NCBI GenBank assembly: GCA_037176705.1
Contig: CM073890.1
Location: 94,106,591 to 94,170,590 of the forward strand
Direction: 5' to 3'
Length of the DNA stretch: 64,000 nt
Source of the DNA: Molossus alvarezi
Taxonomy: Eukaryota; Chordata; Mammalia; Chiroptera; Molossidae
The notes below the pieces were generated by a model. It made no database searches and was not told where the DNA came from. It worked only from the letters and a program-made list of their open reading frames with translations. Each line of letters opens with the position of its first letter. Within the stretch, counting starts at the first letter, position 1. Both the position numbers and the translations under genes were made by a program. This document shows positions 22,174-33,775 of this stretch, in pieces.

Positions 22174-22690
22174 AAAAAGCACCACAGGTAATGCCAATGT
22201 GCAGCCGGACTTGAGAAGAAGCACCTCTTGAGAGTGCTCCAAGTGTAGGTGCTCCAAGGTGTTACATATGTTACTTTATGACTTCATTCCTTCAAGGATG
22301 AAGTGAGAAAAGGCAGCCTAAAAGAACACAGAATGCAATGAGCACGAGTCACTTGCACTGCCTAGGAATCACAGCCTGGAGGTTTGTGTAAAACAGGACC
22401 CAGAGGTGTGGAGTGTTTCTGCTCTGCTTCATTGCTTAGACCCAGACCAAACCCTGTCTGGCAGGGCTGCTTAAAATGCCCTTCCTGACCAGTGAACAGC
22501 ACAGGACTCCTCCAGGGATGATGGCATTCTCCTCGAGATGCAATACGGGCTCAGCTGAAAATGAGCACGTGACCACATACCCATCATCTGAGCTCTCCCC
22601 GTCCCCCTGTCTCCTGCATCCCTCCCAGAAACACCTGCCAGCTTGCCACATACACCTGCACGGTGTTGTGAAAAACTAGCAAAGTGATTT
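22174..22690. other. Single-copy sequence
   Basis: No gene or repeat recognised with confidence. Confidence 0.35.
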
Positions 22691-23140
22691 TATTAGTTTG
22701 GGTTCTTCAGAGAAATAGAACCTTATAATTTTAACATAACTCATTATATATCTTTTAACATAAATATATTTATACATTTCTATATAATTATATGTAATAT
22801 ATTATAACATAAAAAATAAAATATATTTGTATAGATATGACTGGTAGGCACAGTAAAAGAGAGTATTTCAGTTCAAGTCCAAAGGCCAGACAAGTCTTAC
22901 TTTCTAGCTCCAAGTGGTCAGGCAGGAAGAGTCCCCTCTTTTTGGAGGGAGGGTCAGCCATTGTGAACTATGACTGAATGAGGGCCGGCCACCAACTCAC
23001 TTGGGGGGCGGTGCACTACTAAGTCCGCTGATCCAAATGTTAATCTCATCCCAAAACACCCCAGGACACACCCAGAATAATTGGACCAAATGTCCAGGCA
23101 CACCAGGCCCAGTCAAGTTCACATAAAATTAACCATCACA
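22691..23140 (-). mobile_element. Ancient LTR-like or other old mammalian repeat
   Basis: On the minus strand it begins TGTGATGGTTAATTTTATGTG, continues GGGATGAGATTAACATTTGG and GAACTGAAATACTCTCTTTT, and ends near TTCTATTTCTCTGAAGAACCC. I recognise this as a widespread old mammalian repeat. I cannot be sure of its class, though the TG start suggests an LTR. An AT-rich expansion fills 22735-22835. Confidence 0.6.
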
Positions 23141-23629
23141 CGCCCCTTTTCTCGTCTTGTCCGGAGGACACATCCGAGTGAACAGCCGGGTAAAGTCAGC
23201 TCCTTTCCAGCTTGGGGAGGAACAGCTGCCCCTGAGGCGCGTCACCTCCCACGTTGTGAATCAGACGGCCTCCAGCTCCTCGTGCGGACTCTGTGGAGCG
23301 GCTCGGGTGGGCAGATGCCTTTCTAATGGCAGTACTGAGCGCTCTGCTGAGAGGGCTGCGGGCCAACCCAGCCTGGACTCCAGGGCAGGTGCGTGCTGTG
23401 GACCCGGTCCCCGGCCCGCTTCGGGGACAGTTCTCCATGCTGGGCTGATCTGTCTCCTCTCCCCACCTCCCACCTCTGCGTGCCTTCTGTGTTTCCCCTT
23501 GAAATGCTGCTGAAGAAGACCAAAGAGCTGGGTTGGTGGACCTCAGCAATTCATGACTTCTGACCTCTGCTAGATCTTCACTGTTACCCACGGTGCTTTT
23601 TGTCATTCCTTAGCAATTGATCCATCTGT
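23141..23629. other. GC-moderate single-copy sequence
   Basis: Several overlapping frames (for example 23196-23606 minus, 136 codons) exist because CpG and GC content reduce stop codons. No domain, splice sites or promoter could be supported. Confidence 0.35.
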
Positions 23630-23765
23630 ACAGATAGTCATTCAATAAATATTTTTGAGCACCTACTACTCGCCAGATATTGTGATCTGTTAAAGGTACA
23701 ATAGGGGTGCAGAAAAAGCAGAGGTGGTCTCTGCTCTCAGGGTGAATGCTGTCTGGCACACTCCA
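23630..23765 (-). mobile_element. L2 3' end fragment, reverse
   Basis: Plus strand TCATTCAATAAATATTTTTGA, GCACCTACTACTCGCCAGAT and GTCTCTGCTCTCAGGGTGAA, the reverse complement of an L2 3' end. Confidence 0.7.
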
Positions 23766-24050
23766 CAAGGTGGATATCCTAAACCTGGGCAACTATCTCA
23801 AGCCTCTGTGTATGCAGGTGATCGTAAGGACAACCCCAGGTTCTCCACTCTTAGAAGTTTCCAAGTCTTTATTTCCAGCCCAGAGCTCTCTCAGGGTTCC
23901 CGAAACAGAAGTTCACTGGGGCTCTGATCACCATTCCCCACACCGCTCCCACTTGTCCAAATCCTCCCTCCTGCCCTTCCTCCTGAGATTTCAGTGTGTC
24001 CCCCCTCATACCGAGTCCAGGAACCCAGGCATCCTCTACTCAGGGAGACC

Positions 24051-24088
24051 TCTCATTCTGTACCTCTCATTCTGTACCTCTCATTCAC
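24051..24088. repeat. 14-bp tandem repeat, about 2.7 copies
   Basis: CTCTCATTCTGTAC repeated twice, followed by CTCTCATTC. Confidence 0.85.
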
Positions 24089-24129
24089 GTCCATTTATTT
24101 TCCCTCCTAGATAATCACCTCCTTCTGGT

Positions 24130-24290
24130 CCATCTTTAGTACCACTGCCTCATCATCTGTCCTGTCTCCGGTCTCAGCCCTTCCCCCTCCTAATGCGGCC
24201 TTTGTATTGCTGCCAGACAACAATTCTAATACATTTGATCATGTCCTACTTCTGATCCAAGTTTTTAAGTGGTTTTTTTTTCCCCCCATG
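24130..24290 (+). mobile_element. L2 fragment
   Basis: TTTGTATTGCTGCCAGACAA, ATACATTTGATCATGTCCTA and CTTCTGATCCAAGTTTTTAA match the L2 upstream 3' region in sense. Confidence 0.6.
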
Positions 24291-24363
24291 CTAGAGCAGA
24301 GTTTTAACTTTTGTTTGGCAGAAGGATGCTTCCCAAGCCCTAACCCCCTTCAAAATGTAATGT

Positions 24364-24900
24364 GAAGTACTAAAAAGAAATGAGCTATTAAGCTATAAAA
24401 AGATATAGAGCAAACTTAAATGCATATTACTAAGTGAAAGAAGCCAATCTGAAAAGGCCACATACTGCATGATTCCAACTATATGACATTCGGCAAAATG
24501 CAAAACTATGGAGACAGGAAAAGGATCAGTGGTTGCCCAGGGGCTAGGGGGAAGGGAGAGCTGAAAGACAGCACAGAGGACTTTTAGGGCAGTGAATATT
24601 TTGTATGCTAATATAACGGTGAATATGCCACTATACATTTGTCCAAACCCACAGAATGTACAACAGCAGTTATACGTATACCTAATGTAAACTATAATCT
24701 TCGAGGGGCAATGAGGTGTCAGTGTAAAATTGTAACCAACGTACCGCTCTGGTGTGGGATGTGGATAGTGGGGGAACATGTGTGTATGTGGTGGAAGGGG
24801 AACTTTCTCTACTTTTTGTTCAGTTTTGCTGCAAACCTAAAACTGCTCTAAAAATGGTCATTTATTACTTATTACATTAAAAATTTTACATTTAAAAAAG
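24364..24900 (+). mobile_element. L1M-type LINE-1 3' UTR fragment
   Basis: AAGTGAAAGAAGCCAATCTG, CATACTGCATGATTCCAACT, CAGTGGTTGCCCAGGGGCTA, and the terminal AACCTAAAACTGCTCTAAAA are standard words of old mammalian L1 3' ends. No ORF remains. Confidence 0.8.
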
Positions 24901-25214
24901 TTATGTTTACATTAAGGAGAAGCGCTACTTTGAAGCTGTGGCAATGGAAGGCGGAGGCGGAGAAAGGTGGAGCGGTGTCTGTCTCTCGTCCTCCAAGCCT
25001 TCCCGAGACCTGGGGCTGTAGGACTCAGCGGGAGAGCAGAGACCTAGAAGACGAGAGCTGAATGCCTTAGCAAGGCAAACAAGGGCTTTCTCCACCAGGC
25101 CTAGCTTTCCTCCCTGGCTCATTTCTTAAGGTTTCCGAGCACCGTGCATTCACAATATTCTGCACACACACTAGTGGTTCCCCAAGTTCCTCTTGCTCTG
25201 GGGGTCTCCCTCTA
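24901..25214. other. Single-copy sequence
   Basis: No gene or repeat recognised. Confidence 0.35.
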
Positions 25215-25545
25215 GGTCTTTGTTTGGCTTGCTCCCTCTATCTTGAATTATTCACCTTCTTTTCCCACCTCCTTCTCTGCTTGATGACTCCCTTCAAGTC
25301 TCAATTCTATAGCACCTTCCCTGTGAAGCTGTCCCAGACTCCACAGGAGACCTTCCTTGTGCGTGGTTCATCCTGGACTCTCCATTACGGCACTGTCAGA
25401 TACACTGTTTTTGCCTGCCTCGCTCCTACTACACCAGGAGCAACCTGAAGCAGGCTCCTTGTGCTTTCATCTTGGTATCCCTTATAACCAATGCAATGCC
25501 TGGTTCCCTAAATGTCTGCTCAGAATGAATGAATGAATACATACA
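25215..25545 (+). mobile_element. L2 3' end
   Basis: CTTCTTTTCCCACCTCCTTC, GAAGCTGTCCCAGACTCCAC, GGAGCAACCTGAAGCAGGCT, GCAATGCCTGGTTCCCTAAA and a (GAAT)n end. One of the clearer L2 copies. Confidence 0.78.
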
Positions 25546-26970
25546 TAAATTGTGTTCTTCCTCTCTGAGAAGATGATCCTACTTCCCACTAAACTGGGAT
25601 GATTTTCAGTCACTCTTTGGTGGATTTACTCTTTCCCCATCAGTTTCTTGGACTTTGAGTCTTAATAGCAGTTGTCAGTATATCTATAAACCAGGCCAAC
25701 CACAGCAACCCACAGGTGGGTTTGGCCACTTAATTTTTTCCCTGTTTCTCTTGTGAGCAGAGCTGTGTTCCTTCAGATGTTTTCAGTTCGCCCTCGAGTT
25801 ACTTCATCTGCCTGCTCTCATTTACACATGCTCTTAGTTTATTAAAAGAAAGCTTGTCAGGTAAGTTTCCCATCGGGTCCTCTGATAGAGAAGAAAGTCA
25901 GAATTGCTAACTATGGCTTTTAGAGTATTTCAATAAAGGACATCTATAGTTGTACGATTGCTTGGAACATTTGATACTTAATTTCCAAAGCCTCAGTTGA
26001 ACATGGGCTGTGTTTTGCTGACATCCCAAACCCACAGCAGTAACCTTGGCTCCCCCTGGATTCGACAGCTGGGGTATGCAGAGCCTAGTAAATGATCCAA
26101 GGCAGGTGCATTCTTCCTTTCTCTGACATTTTTGTCTCCTCTGGCTTCGAGAGGTAACGCAGAGAAGTTGTTAAAGCAAAGCTGTCCAGCTTTGTTACTT
26201 GTTCTGAATGAAGCCAGTCAGCCCATGAACTTCCTTGTTTCCTCCTATTTTTCATGCAGCATCTTATCACAAGTGCTCACGCTCTCAGAGAAACTGGGAG
26301 CTAAGTCAGGACTTCTGCTCCTGGACCATCTGCTTCAAAGTCACCCCTGCAGCTCACACACAGGGTTTTTAAAAATCTGCTGTCTGCCCTCTGGAGACTC
26401 ATTTACCTGTGGCACTTTATGGACACCTGAATTTTTTTAATACTCTTAAGGGCCTTTGGTTGAATTTCCGATGTAGTTTTGACTAAATTATTTTCTGTCA
26501 TAGATACTGACTCTATGAGATAATTGGTCAATGATCTTTTACTATATTTCTTAAATTATTATATTTTTTAATTTACATTTATAGGTGGTTTCTTTCAATA
26601 ACAGATAGTGAATAATTATTTACCATAAAGCATATTCTCATATAACTAAGGTTATATGATCCCTGATAGTGAATCTCCTTTCAAACAGAAGTGAAAGGTA
26701 ACAAGATTGGAGCTATAAATTAAGTAAATGTCAAATTCCCTTAGACTTAAGGTGAACAAAGACCACCCTAGCTCCCAAATCAGATCATTAGAAAGAATAA
26801 AAAAATCTTAGGCCTCAATAACCTTAATATCCTTAATAACCTTAATATCTTTGAAATACAGTGGAAGGAGGCAGAATTAGTTGCCACTATCTTTTATTCA
26901 TTGTCATCCCTTCCCTGGTATCCACACTTCTGTTCAATAGGGATCAAGAAACTCTCCTCCCAACTTTCAT
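25546..26970. other. Single-copy non-coding stretch
   Basis: No gene recognised. It contains a short tandem repeat at 26817-26851. The 102-codon frame at 26132-26440 has no recognisable domain. Confidence 0.4.
26817..26851. repeat. 18-bp tandem duplication
   Basis: AATAACCTTAATATCCTT followed by AATAACCTTAATATCTT, itself made of 9-bp half units. Confidence 0.85.
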
Positions 26971-26993
26971 GTGTGTGTGTAGACACACACACA

Positions 26994-27026
<33 letters not shown>
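26971..27026. repeat. (GT)5-AG-(AC)n hairpin microsatellite
   Basis: GTGTGTGTGT (26971-26980) is followed after a two-base AG by ACACACACAC (26983-26992), a perfect inverted repeat. The AC run continues with one CTC interruption. Confidence 0.92.
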
Positions 27027-27028
<2 letters not shown>

Positions 27029-27577
27029 CCTTGTCCCCAAAGTATTGAGGTAGATTACAAAATATCTAAAATCTAAAATACATAACAATATAGAAAACTA
27101 AGAGAAAGAATTAGGCAAAGAGAACACAAGGAGAGAAAAAGTTCAGATGCTGCTGCAGATAGGCTAAGCACACATGATGCCACAAGGTTCTTCACATTTG
27201 CTGAGTAGAAGTAACACATGAGTCTTCCTCTAGGGTGTGCGTTAGTATCAGATTTCTTTCTGTTTGATGGGCCTCCATGACCATCATGGACACAGTGGCT
27301 CCTTGGGCCCGAGGGAGAGGGCTGTGCTGGGCAGGGAAGGGTCAGAAGGAGGAATGGGGCAATGCTGGGCAGGGAGTCCCTTCTCACCTTAGGCCAGGTC
27401 CTGACCTGCACTCCCGGGTATGTTCCCCCATCTCCCACCTCCCGGCCCACCCCACATGACGCCTGAGTACTTACCAAGACCCAAGCAAGAAACTCTGAGT
27501 CCTGATTTTCCAAGATTCCTGGAATAAAAATAAAGTAACATGTGGTCATTGTTTTGTTAGTTGACACTGTATGCATT
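27027..27577. other. Single-copy sequence with a 167-codon chance frame
   Basis: The longest frame in the window (27073-27576, minus) lies here. Its translation shows no domain and ends in a Leu/Ser-rich low-complexity stretch. There is no exon-like structure around it. I do not call a gene. Confidence 0.4.
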
Positions 27578-27592
27578 TAATCATGAGTATTC

Positions 27593-27814
27593 TCTCTCTC
27601 TCTTTTTTTTAGAGTAGGTTTTGATTTTTTTAGAGAGAGAGGAAGGGAGAGATAGAAACATCAATATGAGTGAGGTACATTGATCGGCTGCCTCCTGCAC
27701 GCCCCCTACTGGGGGTTGAGCCCACAATTCAGGCAGGTGCCCTGACTGGGAATTGAACCAGGACCTCTCAGTCCACAGGACAATACTCAATGCACTGAGC
27801 CACACCAGCCAGAC
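27593..27814 (-). mobile_element. VES-type SINE, older subfamily C
   Basis: Plus strand GGTTTTGATTTTTTTAGAGA, body AAACATCAATATGAGTGAGG, head ending GAGCCACACCAGCCAGAC. Imperfect TSD TAATCATGAGTATTC (27578-27592) and TAACCATTAATATTC (27815-27829), 12 of 15 identical. Confidence 0.85.
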
Positions 27815-27829
27815 TAACCATTAATATTC

Positions 27830-28014
27830 GCATTGTGCTTGACTAGAGTCAGAGCCCCAGAATCAGGCTGTGGCCTTGGGGAGAGCCTCTCATTCATCTG
27901 AATTTGGGCACTAGGTTATCACAAACGTGCTCAGGTTCAGCAACAGAGCAAATGTCCCCATCAAATGCAGCTTTTCAGCCCTGAATCACGGTTTTTATTA
28001 ATTTGCTTACAATT
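27830..28014. other. Single-copy sequence
   Basis: Nothing recognisable. Confidence 0.35.
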
Positions 28015-28110
28015 GTCTTTTGCTTTCTTTCTAGAATGTGAGTTCCTTGAGGCCGAGAGCTCTATTTTTCTTATTCGCCAGACAGTCATTCATTATTTAT
28101 TCATCATTCA
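28015..28110 (+). mobile_element. L2 3' end fragment
   Basis: CTAGAATGTGAGTTCCTTGA, GGCCGAGAGCTCTATTTTTC and CATTCATTATTTATTCATCA, the L2 3' end in sense. Confidence 0.6.
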
Positions 28111-28530
28111 TCAGCGGGGCCTGCCCGCAGAGGACCCTTAACATGATCTGTGGGCTGAGTAACTGCCAAACTAACCTCTAAAACAGTATTATCATAGTGT
28201 AGGGGGATTATTAAAGGGACAAATACAAAATTCTTTAGGCTATTTAAACTAATTTATATTATTTTAAAATAAATGCTACATAAAGTGGCTATAAGGAAGC
28301 CAGATAGTCCTTTTTAAATGGTTCTTTTTTTCCTCATCAACACCTCTGCTTTTCAACCCTAAAAGTTTACCAGGGAAAGGAAATATATTTCCACTCTCTA
28401 AACAGGGAGAGAACTAGGCACTCTAGTCTTTATTGTGAGTTATGTCCATGGAGACCAAGACCCAACCCATCTTCCTGTCACCTAACTGCTGTCAGAGAAG
28501 AAACTGAATTTTCAGAGAGAGGATGCCTCA
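28111..28530. other. Single-copy sequence
   Basis: Nothing recognisable. Confidence 0.35.
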
Positions 28531-28562
28531 TGATGATGATGAGGATGATGATGATGATGATT
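28531..28562. repeat. (GAT)n trinucleotide microsatellite
   Basis: About ten GAT units with one GAG interruption. Confidence 0.92.
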
Positions 28563-28959
28563 ATTTGTATGGGTCCAATGTGAGGAGGTGAAGCTTAAAT
28601 AATTGAAACATGGTAAAAAATTTCACCCCTTTAAAAAAAATACTTTTCCAATTGCAGTTTACATTCAATATTTTTTTTGTATCAATTAGATAATCATATA
28701 ATTTACAAAGTGACCCCTCCTGATATTTCAAGTACACACATCTTTTATGTTCTGGTCAGATCCTCAAACAAAACAACACACGCAAACTTTTCCAATGGCA
28801 GCACAGCTCCGCTCCGCCAGGTCCTCCCTGGATTGGAGTTAGTAATTAGTGCTCTAGTTTTTGCATCAGTTTCTTTTCTCTACTTATTGTTCTTGTTATA
28901 AATTCACCTGAACAACACACTTAATTTCATAGCATATTCTAAAGCGCATCGCATTGCAA

Positions 28960-29150
28960 AGAGTTGAAAGACCCAGGTTTCTGTCCTATTGTTGCAACTA
29001 GCCAGGTAACCTTAGAGAAGGCACGTCCTTCCTATGGGGTTCCATTTCTTCATTACTAGAATGGGATAATAATGACTGTACCATTCATCTAGCATAGCTG
29101 TTGTGGGGCTGGGACATGACAATGTCTGCTAAAGTGTTGCACAGTAAACA
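28960..29150 (+). mobile_element. MIR SINE fragment
   Basis: AACTAGCCAGGTAACCTTAG, TTCCATTTCTTCATTACTAG, AATGGGATAATAATGACTGT in sense order. Confidence 0.6.
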
Positions 29151-30255
29151 ACTGGAAGCCATAATTATTTCTGGTGCTTTCTGTCTCTGCTCACCTTCTC
29201 ACAGACATAGTGCTAAATTTCCCCTTAGAAATTGGTTATGTCCACCTGGAAGGAAACTCTTGCATAAAGATGGTTGTGAAAAATATTCTGAACTACTGTG
29301 CCAAGAGGAAAATAACAAGACCTCTCCCATGAAAATAATTTGCATAATAAATTGATCTTTTATCTATTTATTTATTTTTATTTTAAAATTACAATTGTAT
29401 GTCAAAAAAGGATTCTTTTAATAGTTTCTCAGAAAACTATAGGATGTGCAACCAGAAGACCTTTCTCATAGTCTAAAAGTCTACTGATTTTAAGGATGGG
29501 AATTAAGAGCAGAAGCTATATAGTGAGGAGAAAAAAAGATAACACCGAAACAAAACAAGAAGTGTATATATGTAAGTGTGAATAGGAGTCTTGCACGTAG
29601 AGTTATTCAACATTGATGAGTCAGCAAAGACTTATGGAGAGGTAAGACCAGTCCAGGCAATGTCCAGGCCATGGGGATACAGAGAGGAACCAGGCCCAGC
29701 GTCTTTATTTGCACAACTATGTGGCCGTCATGGGGGGGGGGGGATTCTAGGTGAGGATTTTTATGTTGTTTTACTATCTTTCAGTGATTCTGAGAACACA
29801 GGAAGGAGGGACATGGTGGAGAAAACTATGTGGAGCATGACATTTTTTATCACAAACTCAAATAGGGAAAGATTATGTCACTGGGCACTTACTGAGCGAC
29901 ATTTCTGCACACAAGGTGGGGAGACCTTCCCTGTTTCCTATGACAGTGACTTAGGAAGATAGTGATCACTCTGCTATGAGTTGGAGGAGCAAATGGAGAA
30001 ACTTGAAAATCGTCAGCAAAAACAAACTGCAAAGTAGCAAATACTAAACGTGGCCCATTTTTTGCCACTGCTATTGAAATTCCCAGGCTAGCTTTCTGGA
30101 ATGAAAGCCTTAGCAAATTTTTCACTGTTAGAAAAGTTCAGTGACAGACAAATATGATGTCGTGGTAATAGGTCCCACATTGAGCCTTCATGTTTTTATT
30201 TCCTTCAACTCTTAAAAAAAATATCTTCACCCTAGAAGGAATGGTTACCATATTC
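29151..30255. other. Single-copy sequence
   Basis: No gene recognised. It contains a run of 13 G at about 29730-29743. The 123-codon frame at 29591-29962 crosses that run and has no domain. Confidence 0.4.
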
Positions 30256-30270
30256 AGGTAGTTGCTTTTA

Positions 30271-30467
30271 TTTTTAAAATATGTTTTTAATGATTTTGTA
30301 GAGAGAGGAAGGGAGAGAGAGAAACACTAATGTAAGAGAGAAACATCGATCAGCTGCCTCTGCATGCCCCATACTGGGGATCAAACCCACAGCCTGGGTA
30401 TGTGCCCTGACTGGGAATCACAGTCCATGGGAGGATGCTTAATCCACTGAGCCACACCAGCAGGGCC
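30271..30467 (-). mobile_element. VES-type SINE, older subfamily C, with TSD
   Basis: Plus strand TTTTTAATGATTTTGTAGAG, body AAACACTAATGTAAGAGAGA, head ending GAGCCACACCAGCAGGGC. The TSD AGGTAGTTGCTTTTA (30256-30270) differs by one base from AGGTGGTTGCTTTTA (30468-30482). Confidence 0.88.
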
Positions 30468-30643
30468 AGGTGGTTGCTTTTAAAGTGAGAGGCATTTTCT
30501 GTGCATGAGCCATACGTGATCTTTACATCCATTGCCCTGATTTTGTCTAGAGCTTGGTATCTTTGTGAGACTCCTACCTCATAAAACTCTCTCAGCACAC
30601 GATGATGCCTCTCCCTCTGCAGATGGAGACGGTAGGAGGAATT

Positions 30644-30678
30644 AGCTCCCTCCAGCTCCCTCCACCTCCCTCCAGCTC
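30644..30678. repeat. 10-bp TCCCTCCAGC tandem repeat
   Basis: About 3.4 pyrimidine-rich units, one with CACC instead of CAGC. Confidence 0.8.
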
Positions 30679-32514
30679 AGGGCATGGAATTCCAACACAA
30701 TTTCTGCAATTGCAAATGGCTCATCATATCCTTCTGCCTGTGTCTATGTGGCAGTTGTCCAGATATGTTGATCAATTTAAGCTCTGCTGGATAATAGCCC
30801 AAATACTGGATGCATTTGAGCTAATGAGTACAACGTATTATGCCAAAGCTTGTTTGTGTGGCTATACCACCAATAATGGTCAAGTTAACACATCATGCTG
30901 GGCTATGCCAGGTGCCCTGGAATCTTCTTTATCTCACCCATGTGGAATTTTCATGAACACTTTATGATCTTGGTGTGCCACTGTACAACAAATAGTTTAT
31001 AGATTTTCATTTTATTTCTTAATTCCTCAGCATTTTCACAGTTGAGGCTACAAAAAACTCTGTACGCACATCCAATTTCCAATTCGATTGAATCCCTTTT
31101 CTATTTTATTCAAAATACTAGTTTCATTGCCTGGATTTAACTCTTTTATTTGTGTCAGATATACCAGAAGGAAGTCTCAGCATGTTCATTTTTAGTATCT
31201 GCTCCTGTTTAACTCAAAATAAACGCTCCTCTTTCCCAGGTGAACCTGAGCTGCTCTGCCGCTAATATTAGAAATGAATGACATCAGCATGGAGCGTGGG
31301 ACACTGAGCTTTTGTCAGTCAAATTTTGGAAATCCTAAACCGTAACTCAGAACTTCAGTAAGGAGCTACCTGGAGAAGGAATATATCCTCTGAGAACTCG
31401 ACGGTGGTGTTTCTTTCTTTCGGAAGGCAGGTCCACCACATAGTGAATACTTGGCTGAATGTATTTTAGAGCAAAGATTAGTTCTGTGGCATTAACTATA
31501 ATTCCTAGTGTTGTTTTTGTGTAGCATCCATCAGGCTGTCTTTGATTTTAAGGCAATAATGGAGTGTTGAGAACTGAAATCAAGCATCACTCAGGCACAG
31601 CATCACAAGCCACTCTGATGGTTGCCGTTCCTTTACAAATCACAGATGCTAAAAGCGAAGATTAGTAGCCCAAACATGCTGTTTTAAATTGTTTGCTTCT
31701 GAATACATTAGACATTATTCACCATTGTAAATGGCTCGAGAAAGAGGTGTAGCTAGCTAAAATATGTACCTTGCCTTTGACCAAGAAAGATGCATATTAC
31801 ATGGGACAAAATTCCCAGTTTAAAGGTTGACACAACAGGGACAACCAAAAGCACATATAAGGGTCTGGTGGCCATGCCGGGCTGGCAGAAATAAGTTTTG
31901 ATTGGACCTGTTTTCATATGCTCAGATTATTACCTCATCTGCTGTTTCACTCTACTGAAATATCTTTCTGATCCCTCTAACTGTTGTGGGGTGCCTCACC
32001 TGCAAGTTACTGGTCAAATCTGGGGTATGGACTTTTTTTTTTTTTTTTAACATGAAATGTACATTTAACCTTTATCCAAAAACCCAGAGCATAAGGCATG
32101 TACGTTTGTTAGTCAGCTGCTTTTGATGGTTACACAAGAACATACATTTTCACTACCATGAAGGTGACTACAAATAAAGCTTTCTTGGGAAAACACCATT
32201 CATCACCATTGATAAGTGAATAATGACTCATTTGGAAACCAAAAAGCCATGTATTTTGATGACAGGCACTAACCAGTAGTGCATGAAACTTTATTTCATT
32301 CTTAACTCTTATTGAAGTAGCAAAAAAGTAGGATGAGATTCTTTTAGATTCTTTGAGTTATAGGTATAAGTCATTTTTTTTCAGTTGTAAATTCCAACAG
32401 ACGATGTAAATTCTTGTTTATTTATTTTGAACATATAAAATCACCTGTTGATCTGTATCATTCTAGAAAAGTCTAGAGAAGTATGGCAAAAATGAGACTT
32501 CCCTGTAATTAATT
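30679..32514. other. Long single-copy non-coding stretch
   Basis: Free of recognised repeats except a 17-T run at 32033-32049. The sub-block 31480-31830 is AT-rich and complex, in the style of conserved non-coding DNA. No gene was recognised. Confidence 0.4.
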
Positions 32515-32519
32515 AATTA

Positions 32520-33495
32520 GTTCAGTAGAGATGTACTGAGTTTCAACTATGTACCAACCCATGCAGGGTGTTGGAGTGGGCTAAGGAGCAGATAGTTGCT
32601 GCTCTCATGGAGCTTATATCAAAGAAAGGGAAACAGACATTAAATGGTGAATCTGATTATAATCCAAACTAAAAGGACAGTACTCCCTAAGTGTAAAATT
32701 GGGATGTTGGGGAAGCGGACGTTGTCTGGATTGTTAGAAAAAGCTTCTCTATCAGTATTTAACCTGAGAACCAAAGGAGGAGTAGAAAGTTACTTAATGA
32801 AAGTAGGGATCATCAGTGTGCTGAGCAGAGTGAACAGCATGTGCAAAGGCTCAGAGGTTGGAGGAAGCATGGGTAATGGAAGAAGTGAAGGAGTATAGAG
32901 GACTGGGAGAGTAGAGTGCGAGTGACTAAATGAGTCGAGGTGGGGGTGGCGCAATAGGAGCCCACTCAACAGGACTTTACTGATTAGTTTATGCTACCAG
33001 TTTTGGTCTTAATATGAAGGTGTAATGGAAAACTACTGAAAAAATAAATAAACAGCAGAAATGAGTTAAAGGGACACAAGAATAGGGGCTAGGAGGTTAT
33101 TTTGGGAATCCTGATGAAAATAATGTATCTTGAAATCAGTTCACTGGAGCTAGGAGAATGGGGACGATTCCAGATATTCTTACCAGGTAAAACCTGTGGG
33201 ACTTTGTGTTTGGTTGAATATGAGTGTGAAAGAGGAGGGAAGAGCAATGGGTCATTCTCGGGTTTCTGATTTGGGCAGCTGGGCGAAGAGGGGTACATTT
33301 CACTGGAGTAGGGTTCATTTGAGACCGTGTTCAGTTGGAGAGGAGGGCCAAGGACTTGGCCTTGAGGAGTTCCAACATCACAGGAGGCAGAGGAAGCTGA
33401 GAAGGAAGGAGTGGCCGAGATTTAGGACACCAGGAGAGTGTCAGTGTGGAAGCCAAGGCGGATGTGGTTTCAACAGGGTAGTGAGATCCAGTCCT
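32520..33495 (-). mobile_element. Long old L2-like repeat, reverse
   Basis: The plus strand follows the reverse of a mammalian L2-like consensus: TTCAACTATGTACCAACCCA, CTCATGGAGCTTATATCAAA, GCATGTGCAAAGGCTCAGAG, then GGCCTTGAGGAGTTCCAACA and ACACCAGGAGAGTGTCAGTG. Nearly 1 kb, no coding capacity left. Frames inside (32644-32898, 33196-33546) are antisense fossils. Confidence 0.62.
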
Positions 33496-33604
33496 GGGAG
33501 GGCTGAGGAATGCCCTTCCTGTTCAGCCCCATGCGATGGCTGTTGACTTCTGTGGCACTCATTTTGTGGGTGCTGCTGGGTTGACTGGGGAACAGAGCCG
33601 ATGC

Positions 33605-33775
33605 TGGTGTGTGGCCTCGGGCAGGCGACTTAGCCTTTTTAAGCCTCTTTACTAATTCACAAATGGAGATATTAATAGCCTACTATCTTTTTTTTTTTTT
33701 TTTGAGATTGAGAAAATAAAATGCAGTCCTAGCCCTTGCATGCTTGTGTTCAGTAAGCGCTCGTTGCTTTCTGCC
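33605..33775 (+). mobile_element. MIR SINE with an internal poly-T
   Basis: GGCCTCGGGCAGGCGACTTA, CAAATGGAGATATTAATAGC, then 16 T (33688-33703), then CATGCTTGTGTTCAGTAAGC and GCTCGTTGCTTTC. The T run interrupts an otherwise MIR-like order. Confidence 0.58.

Noticed and set aside
23196..23606. 136-codon minus-strand frame in GC-richer sequence, with overlapping frames
   Set aside because: Several mutually exclusive frames overlap, typical of GC-rich sequence with few stops. No CpG-island promoter or exon signals.
27073..27576. 167-codon open frame on the minus strand, the longest in the window
   Set aside because: No recognisable domain, a low-complexity Leu/Ser end, no splice or promoter context, and length within chance for 64 kb.
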